Of a stretch of 64,000 nucleotides of DNA, positions 29,801 to 39,249 are shown piece after piece. This DNA is from Centroberyx gerrardi (taxonomy: Eukaryota; Chordata; Actinopteri; Beryciformes; Berycidae): the NCBI RefSeq assembly GCF_048128805.1, contig NC_135998.1:22156063-22220062 (forward strand). The letters run 5' to 3'. The notes beneath the pieces are model-generated. The model searched no databases, had not been told where the DNA came from, and was given only the letters and a program-made list of their open reading frames with translations. A program made the position numbers and the translations under genes. Each line of letters opens with the position of its first letter. Positions within the stretch are counted from its first letter, which is position 1.

Positions 29801-29987
29801 TCCAGAGTACTGGAAGCCCAGCACCTTTGGAGGCCAAGTCGGCTTTGACATAGTGAACTCTGCCACAATAAAGAAGCTGGTCTGCCTGAACACCAGGACG
29901 TGTCCTTATGTGGCTTTCAGAATACCAGCAGAGAAACAGCCACAGAACGGGAGAGATGAGAGTGGTGGAGGAAATGATGAGCTATGA
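20831..29987 (+). CDS. ptgs1: Prostaglandin G/H synthase 1 (cyclooxygenase 1), complete
   Basis: The enzyme turns arachidonate into PGG2 and PGH2 at the lumenal ER membrane. Eleven exons join in frame to 601 residues: 20831-20837, 20939-21025, 23958-24074, 25052-25192, 25306-25449, 25819-26000, 26408-26491, 27382-27628, 27917-28203, 28762-28909, 29626-29987. A signal peptide (ALLLLL core) is followed by the EGF module ([13 protein letters not shown] to GYYGENC), four membrane-binding helices and the haem peroxidase domain. Visible key residues (ovine numbering): Arg120 in LMRTVL, His207 in HFTHQFF, Tyr385/His388 in LYHWHP, Ser530 in APFSLKG. Glycosylation sites NYT, NVS and NTS are kept. It ends NDEL, like the STEL ER-retention signal. 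The split signal exon and the missing C-terminal insert mark COX-1 rather than COX-2. Positions 513 and 523 carry the COX-2-type Arg and Val. Confidence 0.97.
21279..21901. mobile_element. hAT-like non-autonomous element in ptgs1 intron 2
   Basis: Sub-terminal inverted repeats are visible: TAGGTGTCATTCACACTGGGG on the left and, reversed, AGGGCGTCACTTTGTGTTG on the right, each followed inward by a CCACCACTTTT motif. The flanks GTGGGCCA (21271-21278) and GTGGGCAA (21902-21909) match at 7 of 8 bases, fitting an aged 8-bp target duplication. No transposase frame remains. Confidence 0.7.
22487..22532. repeat. Short tandem repeat of a CATCCCCTCA unit
   Basis: Four imperfect 10-bp copies of CATCCCCTCA in ptgs1 intron 2. 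Confidence 0.75.
23466..23577. repeat. Interrupted (CT)n microsatellite in ptgs1 intron 2
   Basis: CT-rich low-complexity sequence with TTGTTCTCTCTCTC sub-repeats. It creates a Ser-Leu-rich open frame that is not a gene. Confidence 0.9.
26683..27194 (+). mobile_element. Tc1/mariner-family copy with internal deletions in ptgs1 intron 7
   Basis: Terminal inverted repeats TACACTCACCGAGCACTTTA (left) and TAAAGTGCTCAGTGAGTGTA (right) begin and end in TA, as expected for TA-targeting Tc1 elements. The interior keeps the paired-like helix-turn-helix of the transposase ([32 protein letters not shown]), then breaks off. Two internal deletions, one after EWCEKQKT and one before the right end, remove the DDE catalytic part. 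At 512 bp against about 1.3 kb for intact relatives it can no longer code for transposase. Confidence 0.9.
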
Positions 29988-30195
29988 CACTCTCCAGACA
30001 TGGACACTAGAAAGTTGGACCTGGTTTGGGATCCCTAGATGATGGTAGAATAGACTGCTGCTAAATAGGACAATGTTTACTGAGGACACCAGACGCCTGT
30101 GTGGAGGACACACTGCTTGTTCGAACAACACTGGAGAATCACAAAGGACTGAGAGCTCAATGTGAAATCAAACTCGCCCTTCTCCCTTCTCTCTC

Positions 30196-30203
30196 ACACA
30201 CAC

Positions 30204-30234
<31 letters not shown>

Positions 30235-30297
30235 TAATACCCAATTTCCCCTCGGGGATCAATAAAGTATTTCTGATTCTGATTCTGATTCTGATAA
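30196..30297 (+). repeat. (CA)n run plus LINE/SINE 3' tail with GATTCT repeats
   Basis: A CA dinucleotide run (about 30197-30231) is followed by AATTTCCCCTCGGGGATCAATAAAGT and three to four copies of a CTGATT unit. The second part is a common fish retroposon 3' terminus with its short terminal repeats. It lies in the ptgs1 3' UTR and carries an AATAAA. Confidence 0.75.
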
Positions 30298-30486
30298 ACA
30301 CACACTCATAAACACATTATTTTTGTTAAAATGCTATGTGCCTGAAGACTGAAATAATATCAAAATATTAAAAGGATTGATTTAGGTTTTGGAGTTTTCT
30401 TTGTTCATGCACTGCCCTGTATGACAGTTTTGTACTTTTGGTATGTAGAAGTATTTTATGAGGAATTCCATCCATTGAAGTAAAAT

Positions 30487-30492
30487 AATAAA
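30487..30492 (+). terminator. ptgs1: Likely ptgs1 poly(A) signal
   Basis: AATAAA lies 500 bases after the ptgs1 stop and is followed by T-rich sequence. An earlier AATAAA within the retroposon tail near 30261 is an alternative. Confidence 0.55.
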
Positions 30493-30834
30493 CAAATCTG
30501 ATTATTTTCCCTGTCATTGAAAGTAGCAATGGTTAAAGTCTGTTCTTTTTTTCTGGTTTTCTATTCTATCAAGTTAACAAACGCTTAGGATTTTTTAAAA
30601 GAATTTAAGGGAGGAACCATCCTTTGTTCTGTCCATCTGATATGAGTGTCCATTCCCACTCCTGTCCCACTGCTTCACAAAGGCCCGTGTTTCTTTTGGC
30701 GAGTTGCACAATCAACAGGATGCCCAGCAAGATTTAAAAAAAAATATGAAAAGGAAGTACTCTGAGCACCTCTGTATGGAGCAAATCTAGGTAAATTAGG
30801 ATTCATATTGGAATAGTTCTTTCACAGCCTAGAC

Positions 30835-31146
30835 CAGGGGTTCCAACACTTTTTCATGTAGGGACCCCCAAACAGACACACATAAGGCCACAGACCCTTT
30901 TAACAAGATGTTGTCCTACATGTGGCCTATTTGAGAAGATTTTTGTTGTTATGTTGTTGTGATTTAGAGAATTATTGCATTATATTAACAGCGGTGAGAG
31001 TGACACCTATGATCAAAGTAGTCATTCTTATATATTCTGTCATTATACGTTTCATGAAATAAATAGTAGTGATAGTGAAATCAAAATGTCTTATTTTGCT
31101 GAGGATCCCCTAGACTGTTTCAAGGACCCCATTTTGGAAACCACTG
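30835..31146. mobile_element. hAT-type miniature element with near-perfect 8-bp duplication
   Basis: The ends CAGGGGTTCCAACAC and GGAAACCACTG are imperfect inverted repeats. The flanks GCCTAGAC (30827-30834) and GCTTAGAC (31147-31154) match at 7 of 8 bases. It is 312 bp long and non-coding, about the size of the element at 4135-4445. Short left-end similarity to the other hAT-type copies here suggests they used related transposases. Confidence 0.82.
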
Positions 31147-31172
31147 GCTTAGACAAAGGTTTCTCGTGAGCC

Positions 31173-31217
31173 GCAGCAGTAGTAGAAGTAGTAGTAGTAA
31201 TAGAGAAAAACTACTGC

Positions 31218-31254
<37 letters not shown>

Positions 31255-31259
31255 GGTGA
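31173..31259. repeat. (AGT)n trinucleotide repeat
   Basis: Interrupted AGT/GTA repeats ending in a GGT run; low-complexity frames only. Confidence 0.95.
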
Positions 31260-31499
31260 ACAGTTGTTTACTATTGCCATCTAGTTGTGAAAGTGGTAGC
31301 TGCATTTAACAACACCTCCCATGTTACTGGCTCTGGGTTGGACCATGTTGTTGTGTTGCCTTAAAGTGCTCCTCGTAAGGTCCTACTTTCGAAATCAATG
31401 CTGCTTATCGCACTTCAAGTACTTTGGGTGGAAATAATAACAGTTTTGTTTTGGAAATCAGGCGGCACGGAGCTACTTAGTATAGTCTATGCTTAGTAC

Positions 31500-31795
31500 T
31501 ACAGTATCACAGTGAAGCGCAGAAAGTGCGCATTCGACATATAATTGATGTTTTAATTGGTGTATTAATTAAGAAATTGTTGTAAACTTCACTTTTACCA
31601 TGGTCTTTTCTATTCGTACTTACCACTCTCTCTCTCTCTCTCTGGGTCGTTGGTGTAATTACGACACTTCTAAGAGCACGTGAAGGCAGCATAATGCTCT
31701 GACAGGGAAGCAGTGAGGCGGCTAAAGATAGCAGATTGGAGTTGCATTGAGTTGGTGTCGGTCGGTTAACGCTAGCTGGTGATAACAGTGAAGGT
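31500..31795 (+). promoter_or_regulatory. pdcl: Probable pdcl promoter and non-coding first exon
   Basis: A good donor (GTGAAG then GTAAGATT) lies at about 31793, followed by a 1.4-kb intron and an acceptor (CCCTCAG) 13 bases before the pdcl start codon. That fits an untranslated first exon ending near 31793. A CT microsatellite lies just upstream (about 31627-31643). No TATA box is evident and the start site is not resolved. Confidence 0.45.
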
Positions 31796-31799
31796 AAGA

Positions 31800-33190
31800 T
31801 TAAAACCAAGCAAATTGATTAAATCGTCAATTTTACTATAAATGTATGTCGTCGGATAATACAGAAGTCAAATTAAATTTACCTATCGCTCTGTTGACGA
31901 TGGGTAATGCGACAGGAAGTTAGCATAAGAAGCTAGTTAGCAGTTCACAAACGCTAGCACTGCCTACTGGTATTCAGCCAGCTAACGTTAGCTTGCTAAC
32001 AATTGAGCTGTCAGCAGCTTCGTCCTCTTGGCCTACTTAATTAACCAGCAAATCGGATTGTCTGTATCCACTTCTAGTAGCGTCTCTTGACACTTGGGAA
32101 AATAACTAAGCTGTCTATCTCGCTAATAGCTGTTGTTACTGTAAGAGTTATTAAATTACGTTAGCTGTTAGCTAACTAACTCTGCTAACCGATAATCCGC
32201 GATAGCCAGCTAACGATACATTTTCCCAGCTCATATTGTTTTGTGAAACGTTATTTAACTGCTATTACATCGGCAGCAATTAGTTAGACGGGTGTAAACG
32301 GTAGGCTTTCACTACTCCTTTTTTTGAAATTGCGTTTGACAGGTGAACGATAGTGCAGGTGTTTTCCCTTGTTATTGTACCCAGACATTTAAAAACGAAA
32401 TGGAGAGTTCTAGGTAGTGCTGTCTATGATATCTTCCATTATGCTGTCAGTTCACTTTCAGGTTTTAAGTGAGAGGGATTGGGGTCCCCCTTTTGCTTTC
32501 TCTACATCTGTGCAGATGGATCGATTAACAAAGGGCTGAGTGCATCATTAAGGCTAACCCTAGGACCTTGGGATCATGTTTTCTAATTTGACACACTTAC
32601 TATACGCTATGTATGGTGTAGTTGTCCTATTTTTGAAATAAACCATTGCTTTCCTAGCCTATCACAGCTTGGATAGCCTGATTATCAGTATGCGTGACTG
32701 ACTAATGGGTTGTGTTGGACCATTCCGTGGGAAAACCGTGGTTAATCTGGGGGGATTGAATTTGGGTTAATCTGTGAGGCCTGCCAGTTTGCTAAAGATA
32801 AAGCAGATGGCTGTATCGGTGCATTATCAACTACTATGGATTTATGCAAATTATGATGCAAAGTACTCAGTCAAAACGTAGGCTGGTATGTTTACATAAA
32901 TGCGAGTAACAGTATTAGGCTAGGTCTTGTTGGGATGACAATACACAGGCTCTCCACTGCATGCAAAACAAACAATCAGAATTATATTACGGTGAGGAAG
33001 ATGAGTCCAAACTGGTATATACTCTAATGTTTAACTCATGTAACTATGAGGTTAGAGTAAACCTGTGGGTATAGCTGGGATAAATCAATACATATAAAGC
33101 TAACAATGCCACCTAAAGAGAGAGAGCCTAAAGCCAAAATGTGTGTGTGTAACAGAGGTCCTGTCTATGGCACTAACACCACCCACCCTC
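31800..33190 (+). other. pdcl: Inferred first intron of pdcl
   Basis: Unique sequence with several GCTAGC/GCTAAC motifs near its 5' end and no convincing open frame. I see no element or RNA gene in it. Confidence 0.4.
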
Positions 33191-33205
33191 AGGTGAGCAG
33201 TCGCC

Positions 33206-35800
33206 ATGACGACACTGGATGACAAGATTCTGGGAGAGAAGCTGCAGTACTACTACAGCAGCAGTGAGGACGAAGGCAGTGACAATGAGGATGACGAGGG
33301 GGAGCGCAAGACCATCCGCGACCCCAGCGTCGTGGAGGCTGAGATAGACTACAGCCCTGATGGAAGTGCTGTCAACACAGGTAGCTAACACAAGCATGTA
33401 CACACTGATACACACACACACACACACAAACACAAAAACATCGATAGGAGTCCCTTACTTGAATTTTCATTAAGCAACAGGCAGTGAGAGTGCGTGCTTT
33501 ACAGTGACTCTGCTTCACGTCATGCCTAACAATGCCTCTTGGCTCCTCTAAAATGACTGTGAACTACAGTGTTGAGTGGCTTATTGCTTTTGTAAAATGG
33601 TAGGAACACACCATTCTATTAAAAAAAAAAAAGAACACCAATGTTCAATAAATCTTTTTGTATTTAATCAGTAAGGTAATACTGTAAATCAGTAATAATA
33701 ATACATTTAATTTGAATTTTCTTCTGTCAAGCAATGAACTGTGGCTAAACATAAGTAGAGGTAATCGTGATTATTTTTGTTTAGCTCATGAATATTTAAA
33801 TCAATGGTTCTGCATTCATAGGCATCCATTTAGCCTATTGGGCATTTTACAATGGCTTTGAAAATGACTCAATCAGAACTGAGGACTGGAACGATCCATT
33901 TTGTTGGATAAATTATGTCACAGGCTCACAACACACACACACCCTAAACTTTTAATTGTAGGTATGTATTTATTTATGTGTTTGTCGAATTAAACAAAAA
34001 AAACAAACCATTTCATGCATGTGAGGAGAAATCGTCAAAGAGAATGCAAAAAAAGTCCTGGACTTTTCCATCATGGTCCTTGTTGTTCCTTCTTTGGGCT
34101 CTCTTTGCTGTTTACTTTCATCCATCATCCATCCATCATGTTTTAAGCACAAAGTGTACAGTCATTTCCTGGTGACCATGACACTGGCTATTTCTTCTCA
34201 GGACCAAAGGGTGTGATCAATGACTGGAGGAAGTACAAGCAGCTGGAGGTGGAGCAGAGGCAGGAGCAGAAGAAAGAGATGGAAAGATTGATCAAGAAGC
34301 TTTCCATGACCTGCCGCTCTGACCTGGACCTGGAAAAAGATCAGGACAAACAGAAAGAGCTGCAGGAGAAGATCAAAGGCAAAGTGAGCAGAATGGGGAC
34401 AAAAATACATACATACATAAATACATACACTGGGAAAGAAACCCATTTTAAAAGGCTGCATCTGAAAACCTGTGCTAAAGCCTCTGTTCATCTGCTGACA
34501 TTTATTTATGCATCAGTTTTTCATCTACATGCCTCCCTGTCATCAGGTATGAAAATATACCTTGCATTTACCTGAGAAGTCTTTGGATAGGCTAGAAACA
34601 GGTGGTGATCATTGTGCAGTCAATTGTAATGTAAATTCTAACCCTGAATTGAGTTTTACATGTGCACTTTAGGTGATCTTATTAGACGAGGGAATTGTTG
34701 CCCTAACCGTGTTGTTCCTCACACCATCCATGCAGTATATGGGCAATTCCCTCCTGAACCTGAGTCACAGTTGCCAATGAAACAATGGCTGAGAAAAGGG
34801 CTAACTATTGTGGAAAAAAGCTAAATACTGAGAATGTTTTCATGAAAAACGGATCAACACAGGGGAATCCCTGTACCTTAATCCTCTATTTTCTTACACC
34901 ATGTAAGTAAAACTTGGTGACACTCACAATTCATTTCACAATAGTTTAATGCACCTGCTAACTTTCTTGTCAAACACACACAGGGAGGCCACAGGGAATA
35001 AATTTGACCTTAGCACCTAAGCAACCAGTACAACAAAACCTACATTTTCTCCATGTGCAGCGAAATTGTATTGTAATTCTTGTCATATAATTAGCCACTG
35101 ATCTAACAGTGTAGAGTAAAAAACCTGATTATGATTGGCTGCATATCAATCAGAGGTTCCCTACACTGAGGTCATGAAAATAGAAGCAGCTCACTAGATT
35201 TACCTTTAATTAACTCTGTTTCCTCTTTGCCTCCAGATGACACTACAGGAATACAACATGCTCCAGGAGGATGAGGATGACGAAGACTTCCTCCAGCACT
35301 ACCGTATGCAGCGCATCGAAGAGATGCGGCGCCAGCTGTGCCGCGGCAAGCGCTTCGAGCAGGTCTATGAGCTGATGAGTGGAGAGGAGTTCCTGGAGGC
35401 CCTGGACAAGGAGGACAAAAGCACCCTGGTCATGATCCACATCTATGAGCCGGACGTCCCGGGCTGCGAGGCCATGAGTGGCAGCCTGCTGTGCCTGGCT
35501 CAGGAATACCCGCTGGTCAAGTTCTGCAGCGTACGCAGCTCGGCCATCAGCACCAGCGCGCTGTTCAGAGGCAGCGCTCTGCCGGCCCTGCTAGTTTACA
35601 AAGGAGGGGACCTGATCGGCAACTTTGTGCGGGTCACGGACCAGCTGGGGGAAGACTTCTTTGCTGTCGATCTGGAGGCCCTGCTGCAGGAGTACGGCCT
35701 GCTGCCAGACAAGCCCGTCCTCATCCCGAAGACCATTCGCAATGGAGCCATCATACAGCACACTCAGAGTGATGAGGACTCTGATCTCGATATAGACTAG
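33206..35800 (+). CDS. pdcl: Phosducin-like protein (PhLP1), complete
   Basis: PhLP1 is a cytosolic cofactor of the CCT chaperonin that releases G-protein beta subunits and lets G beta-gamma assemble. Three coding exons, 33206-33380, 34202-34383 and 35237-35800, give 306 residues against about 301 in mammals. The start MTTLDDKILGEKLQYYYSSS has the casein kinase 2 serines at 18-20, followed by an acidic stretch. The G beta-gamma-binding helix GPKGVINDWRKYKQLE opens exon 2 and MTLQEYNML opens exon 3, exactly where the mammalian gene is split. The thioredoxin-like domain contains the family block NFVRVTDQLGEDFFAVDLE and lacks a CxxC redox pair, as expected. The acidic tail ends DSDLDID. The start is supported by the family match and a purine-poor but usable GCCATGA context. 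Confidence 0.97.
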
Positions 35801-36347
35801 AGCCACGATGTGTCACATGCATCACATGCACAGGAAACACAAACACACACACACGCACACACAGTCTGCATGGACTATAGACCCTTTATATGTATGAAGG
35901 CCCCCTGTAGTGATGACTTTGCCAGGGTTGGAGCCGTGCATGTTGCTACTCACAGCATCATACAACCAACTATGAAACAGACCAGAGGCAAATGCACACA
36001 CGACAACCCAGAGGGCATTCATCATGACATTATCATTCCATAGTAAATATGAGTTATATTTAATAAGAGTAAATGTCAACCAATATCGATGACATTATGC
36101 AGGTGTTAAATAGGTTTAATGTTTTGTTTGAGCTATGTCTGAGTGTTATCTATTTATTCTGTGTTAAAACACATCATGTTTTCCTTTGCTTTTTGTTTCC
36201 TAGTCTTGTTTCATGTGCATGTTCATGGTAGTAATTGTGTTTCACTCTGTAGAGGATAAACCCTCCAGCCCAGACTGACTTTTAGTTAGTTTTATAACTT
36301 TTATATGTGTTGGACCATTTCAAACCTGTTGAGATAATAGTGGGGAA

Positions 36348-36353
36348 AATAAA
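36348..36353 (+). terminator. pdcl: pdcl poly(A) signal
   Basis: AATAAA lies 548 bases after the pdcl stop, with GTGTTTTGACTC and TTTTGTTTC downstream. It faces a minus-strand poly(A) signal at 36515. Confidence 0.75.
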
Positions 36354-36514
36354 CGAGGTGTTTTGACTCACTGTCTGGATTTTGTTTCTGGCCTTTGCAA
36401 GGTAAGGGTCTGGCTTCTAAGAGACAAACTAAAAAAAACAAAGTTGATAAACAGTATTTTAGCAATCAAATGTTGAGCACCTAGGCTACCCTGAATTCAT
36501 CACATTTGTAGCCT

Positions 36515-36520
36515 TTTATT
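36515..36520 (-). terminator. Possible poly(A) signal of the convergent minus-strand gene
   Basis: TTTATT on the plus strand reads AATAAA on the minus strand, about 800 bases past the stop at 37319. The pdcl and minus-strand transcripts would end about 160 bases apart. Confidence 0.4.
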
Positions 36521-37318
36521 TGATTCACAGATATATTTGTATGTGTGGAGACCAGAAGCGTGACGAACAGCATTGCTGCTCAGACATTACAACAATGTCA
36601 CAAGTATTTACAGAGACGTTACACCTTCGCTCCTTTCTGAGTCTTATGAACTGGACTACTTCTAGTGAACATGATAAAAGGGGACATCAATGTTCACAAC
36701 TAAACTTCAACAATCTATCCAATAGCCTTAATTTCTGGTTTACACTATAAAATTTGGATTTGAATACGAGTAGCAGCCAAAAATATAATGCAATGCAATA
36801 TCCTAGAGAAGAAATATCCTATCGTCCTATCCTAAAGAAAAAATATGGTTCCTCAAGCAACTATTAAGCAATTTAACAAAAAATAAAAATGCATTTGCCT
36901 AGATAACTTACAGTAGTAACCAGAAAGTAAGTAATTTAAACACCTGAGGAGTCACTGATTTCTCCCAGCGACAAGTCAACTTTCTCTCTGATGATGCAGC
37001 AGCATCAACAGGCTTCTTTCCATCTCAGTGGATTTCCCAGAGTTGAACTGTCCATCACAGACCGTGAATAGGTCAATTCATCCGATCTAGCCCAGTCAAT
37101 AACCACTCTCACACAACAAGGCTAAACAGGGATAGCCAGGGCTAGTGCTAATATATCTAACAGTATCAAAAACACTAATCACGTATGTGAAACTATGTAG
37201 CCCAGCACTTATCCCCATTGGCCACAAGATGCTGACTTTCTTTGGGTGAGAAATTGAGCGACACAGATAGTGACTTCAGCTCTGTGTGGCTGTGAAGTGG
37301 AAACCAGGCTAATGTAGC

Positions 37319-39227
37319 CTACAAACAGCTCAATAGCAGCAGGGTGAGATAGGGCAGTGCCAGCAGCAGGAGGGAGGATTCTTCATGGAGGGGACCGGCC
37401 GAGCTGTGCGGGTCGTTTCCGCACAGAGCGTGCTCCAACAGGAGATGGGTTTCTGCACTGATGCCTGCCAGAAAGTGAGAAATAAGAGCAACATCAGCTG
37501 ATGCAGGTTTTATTTATCAGCCTAAACCTGTCCATTTACCAAGTGAGGCTGATATGATGCTGCTAGAGGCAATAGTTAATTAGCAAAACATTTCATTATC
37601 CCTCTGGTGCTGACGTGACCTGAGCGACCCCAGCTGCAATCTACATGGCCGAGAAATCGATGACAACTAATGGTATGGCCTCTGCCACATCTTGTGTGCT
37701 CAATGCAGTGAAGCTGCTGAAGGCTATTCACAACTGGTGTCTGACCTCCATGAATTCAATAAAACGTTTCAGTTTGCAGTAGAGGCAAGAATTGACACCC
37801 ACCATGTTCCGACCATTCATCCCACAGGTGCTGAACGTCCCCGCCATGGTGCTCATGGTGATTGTGATGACCTGGGTCTGCATCGAACACACAAAATAGC
37901 TGTATAATAGCTGAACAAGGTTCTTTTCTCTGCATGTATACATCTGCACCAAGGCTAATGCATGAAACATATATTTTTACAATATAAAAAAAGTTACTAA
38001 TCCCAAATCAAAAAACCCCTCTATTGGGTGATGTGCTGTGTGACTAAAAAGAGAAAAGAAATACCAATAATATATTTGAGAACATGAATGAAACAGGTGA
38101 ATGTAGAAGAATGCGAAACAAAACACAGCAGGGAAAGGATTAAGAGAAAACAGACAGGACACAAACAGGAAATGAAAGCAAGGAAAGTGAAAAAAGAGAA
38201 AGGAGAGAGCTGTGTTGACCTTGTGGGGCCCAGCACTGTAAAAATGAAACGTTTCATAAAATCTGTTAAGTGCACAAAGTTAAACATATTTGGTGTTTTG
38301 AGACCCAATTCTGTCTAATCGCACAGATTTATTGGTTTGGTGGAACACTTGGAAACTGCCTGTTCATTGTTCTTTTACAAAACACTACATTGTCAGCAAA
38401 TGAATCATTGAAATATTTTTCTTGCCATTTAAGGTGCGGACTGTGCCAAAACAGAACTTTTCAAAAAATGTTCAAAAACAAAAAGTAAGGATTGTGAAAG
38501 TTGCACAAATGCCACTCAAGGAGGAGTGTAGACAGCTAAAAGGAAATTCTTTTTCACAGCCAGTACATGCAAAAAACATAACACCGTTACACACCCATTC
38601 ACAAAACAGTTACAACAGCCGTCCACAACAAACAGCAACATAGTAATTACAGAGGAGCCGTATCAACAGAAGAACAAGACCAACACAGAAACAAGATCAA
38701 AACAAAACAAAAAGGACTATACCGTAGCTATATTTACCAAATTATGCAGAAATGAACAATGTCAAAGGCATGTTTGATGTCCTCCACATACAAACAAGTC
38801 ATCTATTTACAACTGAAGCCCATTTGCTTCAGGGCTGTATGTGCATTTAAGGGTCATTTCTCTCTATGTAATGGAACAGTATTCACCCAAAAACGTCCAA
38901 CATGAAGCACTCTGAACACACAGAGATACAGAACATAAACATAAATATTAGAAATTAAACTTAGTCATTAAATGGCTAAAGCAAGCACTTTTTTTTACTC
39001 ATTTAGATCTGTGCTATTTACGGTAAAGAGGATTCAGTACCATTTGAGTGGTGCCAGAGCATTCGCTTGAGTTCCCTGAGGGCCTGGGTGAGGTTCTCCA
39101 GCTGGTCATGCAGGTGGATATTCTCCTCTATCAGTGCGTGGATGGTGTCCTGCAGTTCAAAGCTCCGACTTCGCAGGACCAGCAGAGCCAGGGGCAGGAG
39201 CAGCAGCGCCGGCCTGAGCCCCCTCAT
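37319..39227 (-). CDS. Unrecognised 110-aa secreted coiled-coil protein with GPI-like tail
   Basis: I do not recognise a family. Two minus-strand exons join in phase: 39041-39227 (62 codons plus one base) and 37319-37464. The start is MRGLRPALLLLPLALLVL, a clear signal peptide. Residues about 24-58 form a leucine/isoleucine heptad coiled coil (LQDTIHALIEENIHLHDQLE) with one glycosylation site, NLT. A small Gly/Asn/Ser region (CGNDPHSSAG) follows, and the protein ends at the stop with an 18-residue hydrophobic tail (SLLLLALPYLTLLLLSCL). The second exon has a strong acceptor (CTTTCTGGCAG). Exon 1 also has one upstream (CCCTCTTTTAG, start at 39248), implying a 5' UTR exon. The linking donor, GTACTG, is weak. 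Reading through it instead gives a 69-aa protein ending NGTESSLP. Confidence 0.5.
37804..37899 (+). CDS. Possible 31-aa single-pass membrane micropeptide
   Basis: A short plus-strand frame begins at ACCCACCATG, a favourable start context, and encodes 31 residues: a basic/polar head (MFRPFIPQVLNVPA), a hydrophobic helix (MVLMVIVMTWVCI) and a short polar end. Candidate acceptors lie just upstream (TTTGCAG, GGCAAG), as in genes where a 5' UTR exon precedes the coding exon. Length and layout resemble sarcolipin-class regulators, but the sequence is not a clear match and the frame lies antisense within the intron of the minus-strand gene. It could be chance. Confidence 0.2.
   Translation: MFRPFIPQVLNVPAMVLMVIVMTWVCIEHTK
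37900..39017. other. Intron of the 110-aa minus-strand gene
   Basis: AT-rich sequence with polypurine runs (38100-38210) and CA-rich patches (38570-38640). Low-complexity open frames are present on both strands; no exon, RNA gene or element could be supported. Confidence 0.4.
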
Positions 39228-39249
39228 AGCGACCGCAGCACACGACCTC

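Noticed and set aside
20831-29987. Calling the cyclooxygenase gene ptgs2
   Set aside because: It has the separate signal-peptide exon (11 exons), a VNPCC start of the EGF module and no C-terminal insert, all COX-1 features; only two pocket residues look like COX-2.
33173-33433. Minus-strand membrane-like frame over pdcl coding exon 1
   Set aside because: Antisense shadow of the acidic pdcl amino terminus; pdcl is well supported.
38021-38308. Minus-strand hydrophobic frame that could be an extra exon of the 110-aa gene
   Set aside because: It is the complement of a polypurine tract and has no matching splice sites in the needed phase.
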